The notes beneath the pieces are model-generated. The model did no database searches. It had not been told where the DNA came from and worked only from the letters and a program-made list of their open reading frames with translations. From Pseudomonadota bacterium (GTDB taxonomy: Bacteria > Pseudomonadota > Gammaproteobacteria > Steroidobacterales > Steroidobacteraceae): 64,000 nucleotides of DNA. Within the stretch, counting starts at the first letter, position 1, and every line of letters starts with the position of its first letter. The position numbers were made by a program, and so were the translations under genes. Of the stretch, positions 45,453 through 54,417 are shown piece by piece. Location: NCBI GenBank assembly GCA_025357635.1, contig JANXOV010000142.1, positions 1 to 64,000 on the forward strand, read 5' to 3'.

Positions 45453-46991
45453 GTGACCGATCCGATACTTGCTCCGCGCCGCGGCCGTGACATTCGACTT
45501 GCCCGGGCCCGCACGCAGGCGGCGAAGTATCCCTACATCCGCCGCAAGCTCAAACCCGTGGAGCTGCTGAGTGCCGAAGCGGTGGAAGTGATCGAGGCGA
45601 ACGCGGAAACCATTTTGGAGGAAATCGGCATCGAGTTCCGGCGCGACGAAGAATCGCTGCGCCTGTGGCGTGAAGCAGGCGCGGACGTCAAAGGCGAGCG
45701 CGTGCATATTCCGCGCGGCATGGCGCGCAAGCTCCTGCAAACCGCGCCGGCCGAATTCATGGTGCATGCGCGCAATCCTGAGCGCAGCGTGCGCTTCGGC
45801 GGCGATGCGACCGTCTTCTCGCCCGTGGGAGGCCCGCCCTTCGTCAGCGATCTGGACCGCGGCCGGCGCTATGGCTCGCTGGAGGATTTGCAGAATTTCA
45901 TCAAGCTGGCGCACATGGCCCCCGCGATCCACTTCTCCGGCGGCTGCATGTGCGAGCCCATGGAAATCGCGCCGAACAAACGCCACCTGGACACGCAGTA
46001 TTCCTTCTTCCGTTTGTCGGATCAGGCCTGCGAGGCCACGCCGGAAACGCCCAGTCACGCGGCGGATGCCATCGGCATGGCTCGAGTGCTGTTCGGCGAA
46101 GAGTATTTGCAGGACCACGCGGTGGTGTTGGGCAACATCAATTCCAATTCACCGCTGGTGTTCGACGGCCGCATGCTCGGCGCCCTGCGGCAGTTCGCCG
46201 GCAACAATCAGGGCACCATCATCGTTCCGGCCGTGTTGGCCGGCGCGATGGGACCGGTCACCACCGCCGGCTGCATGTCCGAAATTCTCGCCGAGACGCT
46301 GGCCGGCATGGCGCTGACGCAGCTGGTGCGTCCGGGCGCACCCGTCATCATGGGCTCCTTCGTCGGCGCCATATCCATGCGCACCGGCGCGCCCACCTTC
46401 GGCACACCGGAGGCGACTCAAATGATCTTCGCCACCGCGCAGCTCGCGCGCCGCGTCGGCGTTCCCTGCCGCAGCGGCGGTTCATTGTGCTCATCGAAAA
46501 TCGCCGATGCACAGGCGGCCTACGAAAGCGCTCACACCCTGCTGCCTACTTTGCTCGCCGGCGTCAATCTGGTGACGCATGCGGCCGGGTGGCTGGAGGG
46601 CGGACTGGTGGCGGGCTATGAGAAGTTCGTGATGGACATTGATCAGCTGGCCATGATGCAGGCACTGGCCGCCGGCATGGACATGTCCGAACGCGGACAG
46701 GCGCTCGAGGCGATACGCGAAGTGGGGCCGGGCAGCCATTTCCTGGGCTGCACACACACGCAGGAAAATTTCGAGACGGCGTTCTATCAGTCCAACATTG
46801 CGGATTATTCTTCCTACGAGCAATGGTCGCTGGAGGGCAAGCTCAACGCCGAACAGCGCGCCAACCGGGTGTGGAAAAAAATGCTCGCCGAGTATCAGGA
46901 CCCGGGCATCGATCCGGCGCAGGATGAGGCCATGCTGGATTTCATGGCGCGCCGCAAGGCCGTGCTCACGGATGCGATCGAAGACGAGTGA
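45453..46991 (+). CDS. Trimethylamine methyltransferase family protein (MttB-like, non-pyrrolysine)
   Basis: 512 aa from the GTG at 45453, downstream of a good promoter; a longer open frame starts within that promoter and is rejected. Family landmarks: KPVELLSAEAVEVIEANAETILEEIGIEF, NPERSVRFGGDATVFSPVGGPPFV, and a long C-terminal TIM-barrel part. The frame has no internal TAG, so it lacks pyrrolysine; such members (MtgB/MtpB/MtcB types) demethylate glycine betaine, proline betaine or carnitine. The neighbour encodes a sarcosine-oxidase-like enzyme, agreeing with a methylated-amine role. Confidence 0.88.
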   Translation: MTDPILAPRRGRDIRLARARTQAAKYPYIRRKLKPVELLSAEAVEVIEANAETILEEIGIEFRRDEESLRLWREAGADVKGERVHIPRGMARKLLQTAPAEFMVHARNPERSVRFGGDATVFSPVGGPPFVSDLDRGRRYGSLEDLQNFIKLAHMAPAIHFSGGCMCEPMEIAPNKRHLDTQYSFFRLSDQACEATPETPSHAADAIGMARVLFGEEYLQDHAVVLGNINSNSPLVFDGRMLGALRQFAGNNQGTIIVPAVLAGAMGPVTTAGCMSEILAETLAGMALTQLVRPGAPVIMGSFVGAISMRTGAPTFGTPEATQMIFATAQLARRVGVPCRSGGSLCSSKIADAQAAYESAHTLLPTLLAGVNLVTHAAGWLEGGLVAGYEKFVMDIDQLAMMQALAAGMDMSERGQALEAIREVGPGSHFLGCTHTQENFETAFYQSNIADYSSYEQWSLEGKLNAEQRANRVWKKMLAEYQDPGIDPAQDEAMLDFMARRKAVLTDAIEDE

Positions 46992-48177
46992 AGCGCGGGT
47001 CCACCGGCTTGCCGTGCAGCACGGCGCCGGCCGCGTATTCACCCACCGCGGGACCGTTCTTGAAGCCGTGACCTGAGCCGCCGCCCAGCCACCACACGCC
47101 TTCGAAGTGCGGATGCCGGTCGAGCAGGTACTGCTCGTCCGGCGCCATTTCATACTGACACACGCGCGTTTCCACCACCGGCGCATCGGCCAGTGCCGGG
47201 AAGCGCTGCGCCACGTACGCATGTACATCGGCGAAGAATTCAGGCGTCGCGCGCCGGTCCATCGTGTCGGGATCCGCCGGCACGATCAGCCGGTCGATGG
47301 CAAGCTTGAAGCCGCGGTTCTCCAGTTCCGGCATGCCCCAGGCGTCCCACTGCGAATTCATGTCCATCCAGGTGGGCATGGCGGGCGGCGCAAAACGCGT
47401 ATCGCCCGGCGGCACGCCCAGGAAATACACTTCGGCGCGGTCGGCGCGGAACTGCGGCGCGAGCAGATCCGGAAACAGCTTGGGCAGCCAGGGGCCGCAG
47501 GCGTAGATGTACTGCGTGGCCGAGAGGCGCTCTCCCGCAGCCGTTTCTACGAGCGGCGCCGTGCGTTCGCCGCGCGGCACCGATACCTTCGCGCGCCGGT
47601 AGTCCACGCCACGCTTCTGCAACTCCGCCACCAGCGTCTGCACCGCGCGGCGCGCGAACAGCACGCCGGCGGCCGGTTCGAACAGGCCCTGCTCGCGCTC
47701 GCCGAAGTTCACCTGCGCAAAGCGCCGGCGCAGTTCGGCATTGTCCAGCCGCTGATGCGGAATGCCGTGCGCCTGCAGTGCACCCTCGGAGGCTTCGATG
47801 AAACCGGAATCCGGGACGCCGAAAGCGAGCACGCCGGTGGGCGCGAACAGCGTGGCGCCACTGCGCGCTTCCAGCGCGCGCCAGCGCGGCAGCGACTTCC
47901 ACGACCAGCCCGTGTACCAGTCGTCCTTGCCGTAGGAGCAGCGGGTGATGCGTGATTCGCCGCCGGAACTGGCGCGGCTGTTGGCCGCGCCGTAGGCATC
48001 CAGCAGCAGCACGCGCGCACCGGCTTCGTGCAGGTAGTGAGCGGTCCAGGCGCCGAACACGCCGGCGCCGATCACCGCAACGTCGAAGCGATCAGACGAG
48101 GCACGTGCCGCGGCCCGCGCGGCGCGCGCGGCGACCACGCCGGCGGCCAAGGATTGAATGACGGTGCGGCGGCGCAT
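46966..48177 (-). CDS. Exported sarcosine oxidase-type flavoprotein
   Basis: 403 aa from ATG 48177 with GGAGAG 6-7 nt upstream. MRRRTVIQSLAAGVVAARAARA looks like a twin-arginine signal. FAD motif VAVIGAGVFGAWTAHYLHEAG and SSGGESRITRCSYGKDDWY as in monomeric sarcosine oxidase/N-methyltryptophan oxidase. A Cys in ETRVCQYEMAPDEQYLLDRHP fits the covalent FAD cysteine region, and WLGGGSGHGFKNGPAVGEY ends the FAD site. It overlaps the MttB gene convergently by 26 bp. Confidence 0.86.
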   Translation of the reverse strand: MRRRTVIQSLAAGVVAARAARAAARASSDRFDVAVIGAGVFGAWTAHYLHEAGARVLLLDAYGAANSRASSGGESRITRCSYGKDDWYTGWSWKSLPRWRALEARSGATLFAPTGVLAFGVPDSGFIEASEGALQAHGIPHQRLDNAELRRRFAQVNFGEREQGLFEPAAGVLFARRAVQTLVAELQKRGVDYRRAKVSVPRGERTAPLVETAAGERLSATQYIYACGPWLPKLFPDLLAPQFRADRAEVYFLGVPPGDTRFAPPAMPTWMDMNSQWDAWGMPELENRGFKLAIDRLIVPADPDTMDRRATPEFFADVHAYVAQRFPALADAPVVETRVCQYEMAPDEQYLLDRHPHFEGVWWLGGGSGHGFKNGPAVGEYAAGAVLHGKPVDPRFTRLRSHP

Positions 48178-48259
48178 GCAGCTCTCCTGCGAAGTTTCTA
48201 CCAGCCGCCGGAATGATATAGGAACCCGCGCCCTGCGTAAGGCACGACGGGGCGCAGAC

Positions 48260-49681
48260 TCAGGCGCTGCGGTGAACCTCGAGCGCCGCGTCGGCGCCAG
48301 GTGCGAACCAACCCAGCTGCGCATGCAACGCCACCACCTCGCCCACCAGCAGCAGCGCAGGCGAGGCCAGGCCTGCGGCCGCAGCCATCGCCGGCAGCGT
48401 AGCCAGCGTAGCGCTCAGCACGCGCTGCTCGGGCGTGGTGGCCTGCACCACCAGGGCCGCGGGCCGGGTTCCGGGCGCGCCGTGCGCCATCAGCTGCGCA
48501 CTGATGTGCTGCAAACGCGCCAGGCCCATGTAGAACACCACGGTCTGCCCGCCCTGCGCCAGCGCCGCCCAGTTCGGTTCCTTGCCGTTCTTGTCGGCGT
48601 GCCCGGTGACGAAGCTGACCGAATGCGCATGATCGCGATGCGTGAGCGGGATGCCGGCATAGGCGGCGCTGCCGGCAGCGGCCGTGATGCCCGGCACCAC
48701 CGAGAAGGCGATGCCGGCCTGTGCCAGCGCTTCGAGCTCCTCGCCGCCGCGGCCGAAAATAAACGGGTCGCCGCCTTTCAGCCGCACCACGCGCTGTCCG
48801 GCGCGGGCGTGCTTGATCAGCAGTTCGTTGATGCGTTCCTGCGGCGTGCTGGGGCCATCAGCCGCTTTGCCCACGCAGATGCGCGCGGCGTCGCGCCGCC
48901 CCATATCAAGAACGGCAGGGCCAACCAGGCGGTCATACAGGATCACGTCCGCGTCCTGCAGGGCGCGCAATGCCTTCAGCGTGAGCAGCTCCGGATCGCC
49001 CGGACCTGCGCCCACGAGCGTCACCTCGCCGCGCGCGGGCGCCGAGTTTGAGGTCACTGCCAGCAGTTGCCGGGCGATGCGCTCGGCGCCGTGACGGTCG
49101 CCTTCGATCAGCCGCCGCGCGGCCGGACCATCGATCAGGGTCTGGAAAAACTGCCGGCGCTCGGCGCTGTCGCGCAGCCGCTCCAGTGCGCCCTTGCGCA
49201 ATTGATGCAGCCACAACGCCAGCTCGCCGAATCGTCCGGGTATGAAGGCTTCGAGGCGCTCGCGCAGACGGCGCGCCAGCACCGGCGAGGTGCCGGCAGT
49301 GGACACGGCCACCAGCACCGGATCGCGGTCGATGATGGCCGGTACAATGAAGCGCGAGGCCTCGCGATCGTCCACCACGTTGGTGGGAATGCCGCGCGAG
49401 TCGGCAAGCTTGGCGATCCAGCGGTTCACGGCGCGGCGCGAAGTGGCCACGATCACCAGCCGCGCAGTATCAAGGTCCTCGGGAATGAATTCGCGTTGTG
49501 CAACCTGCAGGCTGCCGCGCTGCGCGCGTTCCAGAATTGCCGCAACGATGACCGGCGCCACCACCCGGATGCGCGCGCCCGTGCGCTCCAGCAGCGCAAG
49601 CTTGCGCAGCGCCACTTCGCCGCCGCCGACGATCAGCACGGGCTGGTCGGTGAGATCGTAAAAGATCGGAAAATATTTCAT
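48260..49681 (-). CDS. cysG: Siroheme synthase
   Basis: 473 aa. N-terminal CysGB part (MKYFPIFYDLTDQPVLIVGGGEVALRKLALLERTGA) has dehydrogenase and ferrochelatase activity; C-terminal CysGA part (from about 216, VTLVGAGPGDPELLTLKALRALQDADVILYDRLVG) is uroporphyrinogen-III methyltransferase. Makes siroheme for the sulfite reductase encoded nearby. Its ATG overlaps the cysH stop (ATGA). Confidence 0.96.
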   Translation of the reverse strand: MKYFPIFYDLTDQPVLIVGGGEVALRKLALLERTGARIRVVAPVIVAAILERAQRGSLQVAQREFIPEDLDTARLVIVATSRRAVNRWIAKLADSRGIPTNVVDDREASRFIVPAIIDRDPVLVAVSTAGTSPVLARRLRERLEAFIPGRFGELALWLHQLRKGALERLRDSAERRQFFQTLIDGPAARRLIEGDRHGAERIARQLLAVTSNSAPARGEVTLVGAGPGDPELLTLKALRALQDADVILYDRLVGPAVLDMGRRDAARICVGKAADGPSTPQERINELLIKHARAGQRVVRLKGGDPFIFGRGGEELEALAQAGIAFSVVPGITAAAGSAAYAGIPLTHRDHAHSVSFVTGHADKNGKEPNWAALAQGGQTVVFYMGLARLQHISAQLMAHGAPGTRPAALVVQATTPEQRVLSATLATLPAMAAAAGLASPALLLVGEVVALHAQLGWFAPGADAALEVHRSA

Positions 49682-50409
49682 AGGTCAGTCGTGGCCAGAA
49701 CGGCCACGGGCAACTGGCGGCGCGGATGCAGGCCGCATTCGCGAGATTCGGCGCGCTCCCACCACCAGCGCCCGGCGCGTTCGTCCTCGCCGTGTTGAAC
49801 CGCGCGCGTGCAAGGGGCGCAGCCGATGCTGGGGAAGCCGGTGTCGTGCAGACTGTTATAGGGCAATCGCAGCTTGCGGATATAGGTCCAGATATCCTTT
49901 TCGCTCCAGTCGAGCAGCGGACTGATCTTGTGCAGGCCGTATGCGGCATCCCACTCCACCGGCGCGGACAGCGCGCGGCTGGCGGATTGCCCCTTGCGGA
50001 TGCCGGTCACCCAGGCGGCCTTGCCTTGCAGCGCACGCTGGAACGGCTCGATTTTGCGGATATGGCAGCAGCTGCGCCGCTCGTCCAACCCATTGCGAAA
50101 TCCGTTGATGCCGTTCTGCGCGACCCAGCCTTCGACCTTCGCGCCTTGCGGGTAGTACACGTGGAGCTTGCGGCCGTATTTGTGCTGGATGCGTTCGATC
50201 AGCTCGTAGGTCTCGGGATACAGGCGGCCCGTGTCGATGCTGAAAACCTCGATCTGCGGCACTTCGCGCCAGATAAGGTCGGTCAGAACCATGGATTCGG
50301 ACCCCAGGCTGTTCGCGTAGGTCACATTTTTGTATTCTGCGACCGCCGCCTTGAGCTGCTCAACGGCGTTGGCCGCTCGAAAACGAAGTTCTTCGGGTAG
50401 TTCGGACAT
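49678..50409 (-). CDS. cysH: Adenylyl-sulfate-type reductase
   Basis: 243 aa from MSELPEELRFRAANAV. Reduces APS or PAPS to sulfite with thioredoxin. RRSCCHIRKIEPF (CC pair), GCAPC and the C-terminal ECGLH (catalytic Cys) are present: the Cys pair plus CxxC would bind a [4Fe-4S] cluster, pointing to an APS reductase rather than the E. coli PAPS enzyme. A TATAGT hexamer is 6 nt before the ATG. Coupled to cysG. Confidence 0.94.
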   Translation of the reverse strand: MSELPEELRFRAANAVEQLKAAVAEYKNVTYANSLGSESMVLTDLIWREVPQIEVFSIDTGRLYPETYELIERIQHKYGRKLHVYYPQGAKVEGWVAQNGINGFRNGLDERRSCCHIRKIEPFQRALQGKAAWVTGIRKGQSASRALSAPVEWDAAYGLHKISPLLDWSEKDIWTYIRKLRLPYNSLHDTGFPSIGCAPCTRAVQHGEDERAGRWWWERAESRECGLHPRRQLPVAVLATTDL

Positions 50410-50415
50410 GGCGGC

Positions 50416-50421
50416 ACTATA
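50416..50421 (-). promoter_or_regulatory. -10-like TATAGT 6 nt before cysH
   Basis: On the minus strand TATAGT-GCCGCC-ATG. There is no Shine-Dalgarno sequence and no -35 match, as expected for an activator-dependent, possibly CysB-controlled, leaderless promoter. Confidence 0.45.
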
Positions 50422-50536
50422 GAATTCATGGCGCTCTTCCCGGAACGAACTTCCGATTATGAACATATGTTCTTTCGTCATGGCAGGGCGCGCCCGACCG
50501 CCCGCATACTGAGGGCCTCACGGAGTGGATTGCCGT

Positions 50537-51520
50537 ATGAAATTTCAACAATTGCGCTATCTGGTCTCGGTTCACGAAAACGGACTCAACATCACCGCCG
50601 CGGCGCGTCAGCTGCACACCTCGCAGCCAGGGGTCAGCCGGCAGCTGAAAATGCTGGAAGAAGAGCTCGGATTTCAGCTGTTCGAGCGGGAAGGCCGGGC
50701 GCTGACCCGGACCACGCCGGCCGGCGAGGAAATCATCGCGCGCGCCGCCAGCATCCTGCGGGAAATGCACAACATCCGCCGCACCTCGGCGGAGTTGCGC
50801 AAGGCGGACGGCGGCTCTTTGTCCATCGCCACCACGCACACGCAGGCGCGCTACATTCTTCCTGAGGTGATCCGCGAATTCCGCATCAAATACCCCAAGG
50901 TGCGGCTGCATTTGCATCAGGGCACCTCGGAGCAGATTGCCGAGATGGTGGCCAAGGATCGGGTCGATTTCGCCATTGCCACCGGCTCTGAAGAACTGTT
51001 CCCTCATCTCGTGCGCCTGCCGGTGTACCGCTGGCATCGGACTGTGGTCGTGCCCAAAGGCCATCCGCTGGTCGGGGCCGGCAGGCTCACGCTCAAGAAA
51101 CTGGCTGAGTTCCCCATCGTCACCTATGTGTTCAGTTTCTCCGGCCGTTCATCCCTGCAGTCGCTGTTCGACAAGGCTGGGCTTACGCTGGATGTGGCGC
51201 TGACCGCGCGCGATTCGGACGTGATCAAGACCTACGTGCGTCTGGGGTTGGGCGTCGGCATCATCGCCAGCGTTGCAATCGATTCCACCGCCGATGCGGA
51301 CCTGGTGGCGCTGGATGCCAAACATCTGTTCGAGGGCCACACCACCTGGATCGGGTTTCGCCGCGGCGCGCTGCTGCGCGCCTATATGTATGAATTCATC
51401 GAGCTGCTGGCGCCGCACCTGCCGCGCAAGCTGGTGCGCGAAACCGAAAAACTCGAGGCACAGACCGAAGTCGATGCGGCGATGGAGGACATCCGAATTC
51501 CGGTGCGCGACATGCGTTGA
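50537..51520 (+). CDS. cysB: CysB, LysR-family sulfur regulator
   Basis: 327 aa from MKFQQLRYLVSVHENGLNITAAARQLHTSQPGVSRQLKMLEEELG, the diagnostic CysB helix-turn-helix. Effector domain with TTHTQARYILPEVIREFRIKYPKVRLHLHQGTSEQIAEMV is conserved with CysB/Cbl. Activates sulfate assimilation in response to N-acetylserine. It sits between cysH-cysG and cysI, diverging from cysH. Confidence 0.95.
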   Translation: MKFQQLRYLVSVHENGLNITAAARQLHTSQPGVSRQLKMLEEELGFQLFEREGRALTRTTPAGEEIIARAASILREMHNIRRTSAELRKADGGSLSIATTHTQARYILPEVIREFRIKYPKVRLHLHQGTSEQIAEMVAKDRVDFAIATGSEELFPHLVRLPVYRWHRTVVVPKGHPLVGAGRLTLKKLAEFPIVTYVFSFSGRSSLQSLFDKAGLTLDVALTARDSDVIKTYVRLGLGVGIIASVAIDSTADADLVALDAKHLFEGHTTWIGFRRGALLRAYMYEFIELLAPHLPRKLVRETEKLEAQTEVDAAMEDIRIPVRDMR

Positions 51521-51547
51521 TCGCAGATCGATCCGCCCCTGCGGATC

Positions 51548-52036
51548 TCAACGTCGTGCCAGCCTCTCAGGCAGCCCGGCATCGTTACTGGACTGATACG
51601 CAGCGCTGAACGTTTTGAAGGCCGCGCTGGCACCCGGCAACTCCTCTTCCGGCAAGTCCATGGCGTTGAATCCGCAGCGTGCCAGGAAGAACACTTGATC
51701 GCGCCGGACATAGCCGGCGGCGCGCAATTCGCCGCTGAACCCGTAGCGCTCGCGCAGCAGCCGCGCCTGCGTGTAGCCGCGGCCATCGCCGGGGCCTGGA
51801 AAATTTGCGGCAACGAGGGCGAGGCGCGGCAGATCCGCCGCCAGATCCTCCACTTTGTGCGCCGGCTCGAGCTTCACGCCCAGTTTGCCGGCGTACTGGC
51901 GCAGGTTGTCGCGTTCATTGCGCCAGCGATCGAAACCGACGATCACCGCCCGCGAGTCCTGCGGCAGGGGCGCATCGTTCAGATCCACCCACTCATCCGC
52001 AACGACGGCGCCGTTACGCAGCAATTGGCGTGGCAT
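51548..52036 (-). CDS. DUF934 protein of the sulfur locus
   Basis: 162 aa. VGFDRWRNERDNLRQYAGKLGVKLEPAHKVEDLAADLPRLALVAANFPGPGDGRGYTQARLLRERYGF matches DUF934, which is found beside sulfite reductase and may be a partner or oxidoreductase subunit. Its ATG overlaps the 3' end of cysI by 23 bp, so it is translationally linked to it. Confidence 0.88.
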   Translation of the reverse strand: MPRQLLRNGAVVADEWVDLNDAPLPQDSRAVIVGFDRWRNERDNLRQYAGKLGVKLEPAHKVEDLAADLPRLALVAANFPGPGDGRGYTQARLLRERYGFSGELRAAGYVRRDQVFFLARCGFNAMDLPEEELPGASAAFKTFSAAYQSSNDAGLPERLARR

Positions 52037-53666
52037 AGACTCTCTCTTTGAAGGGTTTCACGCCCAGGCGGCGCACCACGTCCAGAAAGCGCTCGTCTTC
52101 CTGACGGTGTTCGACATACACCGCCAGCAGCTTGGCGATGGTTTCGGCGACCTCCGCCTTGGCGACCGACGGTCCGATGACCGTGCCCAAGGCCGCATCC
52201 GCGGAAGCGGACCCGCCAATGGTGATCTGATACCACTCCTCGCCGTGCTTCTCGACGCCCAGAATGCCGATCTGTCCGACGTGATGATGTCCGCAGGCGT
52301 TCATGCAGCCGGACATCTTGATGTCGATCTCGCCCAGATCGTACACATAGTCATAGTCATCGAACCGCTGGTTGATCTGCCTGGCGACATCGATCGAACC
52401 GGCGTTGGCCAGGCTGCAGAAATCCAGTCCCGGGCAGCAGATCATGTCGGTGAGCGTGCCGATGTTCGGCGTGGCAAGTCCGGCGCTGCGCAATGCCTGC
52501 CACAACTCGAAGGCGCGTTCCTGTTCGACATCGCCAAGCAGCAGATTTTGCGTGTGTGTCACGCGCACCTCGCCAAAGCTGTAGCGGTCGGCAAGATCCG
52601 CGATGAAATCCATCTGCGCATCCGTGGCATCGCCGGGCGCGATGTCCGGCGCCTTGAGTGAAATGAACACGGCGCGATAGCCCGGCATCTTGTGTGCATG
52701 CGTGTTGTAGCGGTACCAGGCCTTGAATGCCTTTTCCTGATCCGCGGCGACGTCGCGGTCCGTCAGGCAACGGTAGGCCGGTGGCGGGAAGAAAGCGCGT
52801 ATGCGCGCCACTTCGCGCTCGTCAAGCTGCAGCGCGCTGTCCTTGATGAGCAGCCATTCCGCTTCGACGCGGCGCTTGAATTCCTCGATGCCAAGAGCTT
52901 TCACCAGAATCTTGATGCGCGCCTTTTGGAGATTGTCGCGCCGGCCTTCGCGGTTGTAGATGCGCAGGATGGCTTCGAGGTAGGACAGCAGATGCTGGCG
53001 CGGCAGAAACTCGCGCACCACCTGGCCGATGATGGGCGTGCGGCCCAGCCCGCCGCCGGCGAGGATCTCAAATCCTATCTCCCCCGTTTCGTTTCGCACC
53101 AGATGCACGCCCACGTCATGCACCTGCGAGGCGGCGCGGTCGTCGGGCGTGCCGGTCACGGCGATCTTGAATTTGCGCGGTAAAAAGCTGAATTCAGGAT
53201 GAAAGCTCGACCATTGGCGGATGATTTCGCACCAGATGCGAGGATCGTCCAGTTCGTTCGGCGTGATCCCGGCCAGATGATCGGAGGTGACATTGCGTAT
53301 GCAATTGCCGCTGGTTTGAATGGCATGCATTTCTACCTGTGCCAGCTGCGCAAGAATGTCCGGCACGTCCTGCAATGCCGGCCAGTTGTACTGCAGGTTT
53401 TGGCGCGTGGTGAAATGCGCATAGCCCCGGTCGAAGCGGCGCGCGATGGCCGCCAGCGTGCGCAGTTGCAGTGAGGACAGCAGGCCGTATGGAATCGCCA
53501 CCCGCAGCATGGGCGCGTGGCGTTGGATGTAAAGGCCGTTGCGCAGCCGCAAGAGCTTGAATTCCTCCTCGCTCAGGGATCCTTCGACAAAGCGACGGGT
53601 CTGATCGCGGAATTGCTCCACGCGTTCATTTACCAAGGCGCGATCCATGGTGTCATATCGATACAT
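52014..53666 (-). CDS. cysI: Sulfite/nitrite reductase hemoprotein
   Basis: 550 aa. Two ferredoxin-like halves and the siroheme-Fe4S4 cysteines in NCIRNVTSDHL and TDMICCPGLDFCSLANAGSIDVARQI plus SGCMNACGHHHVGQIGILG. Six-electron reduction of sulfite to sulfide (the gene context supports sulfite over nitrite). About the size of single-subunit ferredoxin-type enzymes and of CysI. Confidence 0.92.
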   Translation of the reverse strand: MYRYDTMDRALVNERVEQFRDQTRRFVEGSLSEEEFKLLRLRNGLYIQRHAPMLRVAIPYGLLSSLQLRTLAAIARRFDRGYAHFTTRQNLQYNWPALQDVPDILAQLAQVEMHAIQTSGNCIRNVTSDHLAGITPNELDDPRIWCEIIRQWSSFHPEFSFLPRKFKIAVTGTPDDRAASQVHDVGVHLVRNETGEIGFEILAGGGLGRTPIIGQVVREFLPRQHLLSYLEAILRIYNREGRRDNLQKARIKILVKALGIEEFKRRVEAEWLLIKDSALQLDEREVARIRAFFPPPAYRCLTDRDVAADQEKAFKAWYRYNTHAHKMPGYRAVFISLKAPDIAPGDATDAQMDFIADLADRYSFGEVRVTHTQNLLLGDVEQERAFELWQALRSAGLATPNIGTLTDMICCPGLDFCSLANAGSIDVARQINQRFDDYDYVYDLGEIDIKMSGCMNACGHHHVGQIGILGVEKHGEEWYQITIGGSASADAALGTVIGPSVAKAEVAETIAKLLAVYVEHRQEDERFLDVVRRLGVKPFKERVYATPIAA

Positions 53667-53875
53667 GGGCGCTCACCCTATGCGAGCAGCCCCCGGCAGC
53701 TCCAATATCGGCGCGTCATGACCTTATAACCGGGCCGCATATGGTAACTGGGCGGGCCGCGTCGTCAGGTAACGACAGACGGGTCACGCAAAGCCCCCTC
53801 AATCCGTGATTGGATCGGCATCGGCGAAAGAGCCGTTTTAGGCATTATTGCGGGCGGGAAACGAGGATCATTTAC

Positions 53876-54391
53876 TTGTCCAAAGCATTGCCTGAAATCA
53901 CAGTCGCCCCTGACACCTATGAAGTCTCGCCGGAGCCGGTGATCCTGGTGGCTAACCTCAGTGGTGCGCTGGCCTTGTGCCTGCACGATGAGGGCCGCGG
54001 CGTCGGCGGACTGCTGCATTTGCGCTTTTCCAGCGGCGATGGCCGGCCCAGCGAAGTGACGGATAACACGTTGAGTTCGGTGCTCGTGGTCCTGGACCGG
54101 TTCAAGAAGGCGGTGTTGGGCAACAATTTCCGCTCCGATGAGGTCCAGGCGCGGGTGCTGGCGCATGCGTTGCCTCCGGCCGGTGCGTCGGAACCCACCG
54201 CATCCATCGTGGATCTGGTGCAGGCGGACTTCGCCGACAGCAAGATTCACTGCGGCTCGCAAGTCGTTCGCCGCCAGGACGGTCTGTGCATCTGCTTCGA
54301 GCCATTTCACGGCCGCGTCTGGGTGAGCGGACCGAACGACAGGCGGCACACCGCCGCGATTCCCGGGCGCCGCACCGCTTCGCAGCGCTGA
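53876..54391 (+). CDS. CheD-like protein without catalytic cysteine
   Basis: 171 aa from the TTG at 53876 (GAGG about 10 nt upstream); no ATG fits better. Residues 21-50 align without gaps to CheD (VILVANLSGALALCLHDEGRGVGGLLHLR against the Thermotoga protein). The catalytic Cys27 of CheD corresponds to Ala31 and Thr21 to Val25, while His44 is kept as His48. It therefore cannot be a chemoreceptor deamidase. No chemotaxis gene is near. Role unknown. Confidence 0.6.
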   Translation: MSKALPEITVAPDTYEVSPEPVILVANLSGALALCLHDEGRGVGGLLHLRFSSGDGRPSEVTDNTLSSVLVVLDRFKKAVLGNNFRSDEVQARVLAHALPPAGASEPTASIVDLVQADFADSKIHCGSQVVRRQDGLCICFEPFHGRVWVSGPNDRRHTAAIPGRRTASQR

Positions 54392-54404
54392 GTCTTGCGT
54401 AGCG

Positions 54405-54410
54405 TAGAAT
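54405..54410 (+). promoter_or_regulatory. -10-like TAGAAT before the phosphoesterase gene
   Basis: TAGAAT lies 7 nt from ATG 54418 (4 nt from the in-frame GTG 54415) and no ribosome site is seen. Confidence 0.4.
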
Positions 54411-54417
54411 TCCGGTG

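Noticed and set aside
45384-45453. Upstream start of the MttB frame at a TTG
   Set aside because: The TTG is part of a consensus -35 box (TTGACA), and the extra residues do not resemble the family.
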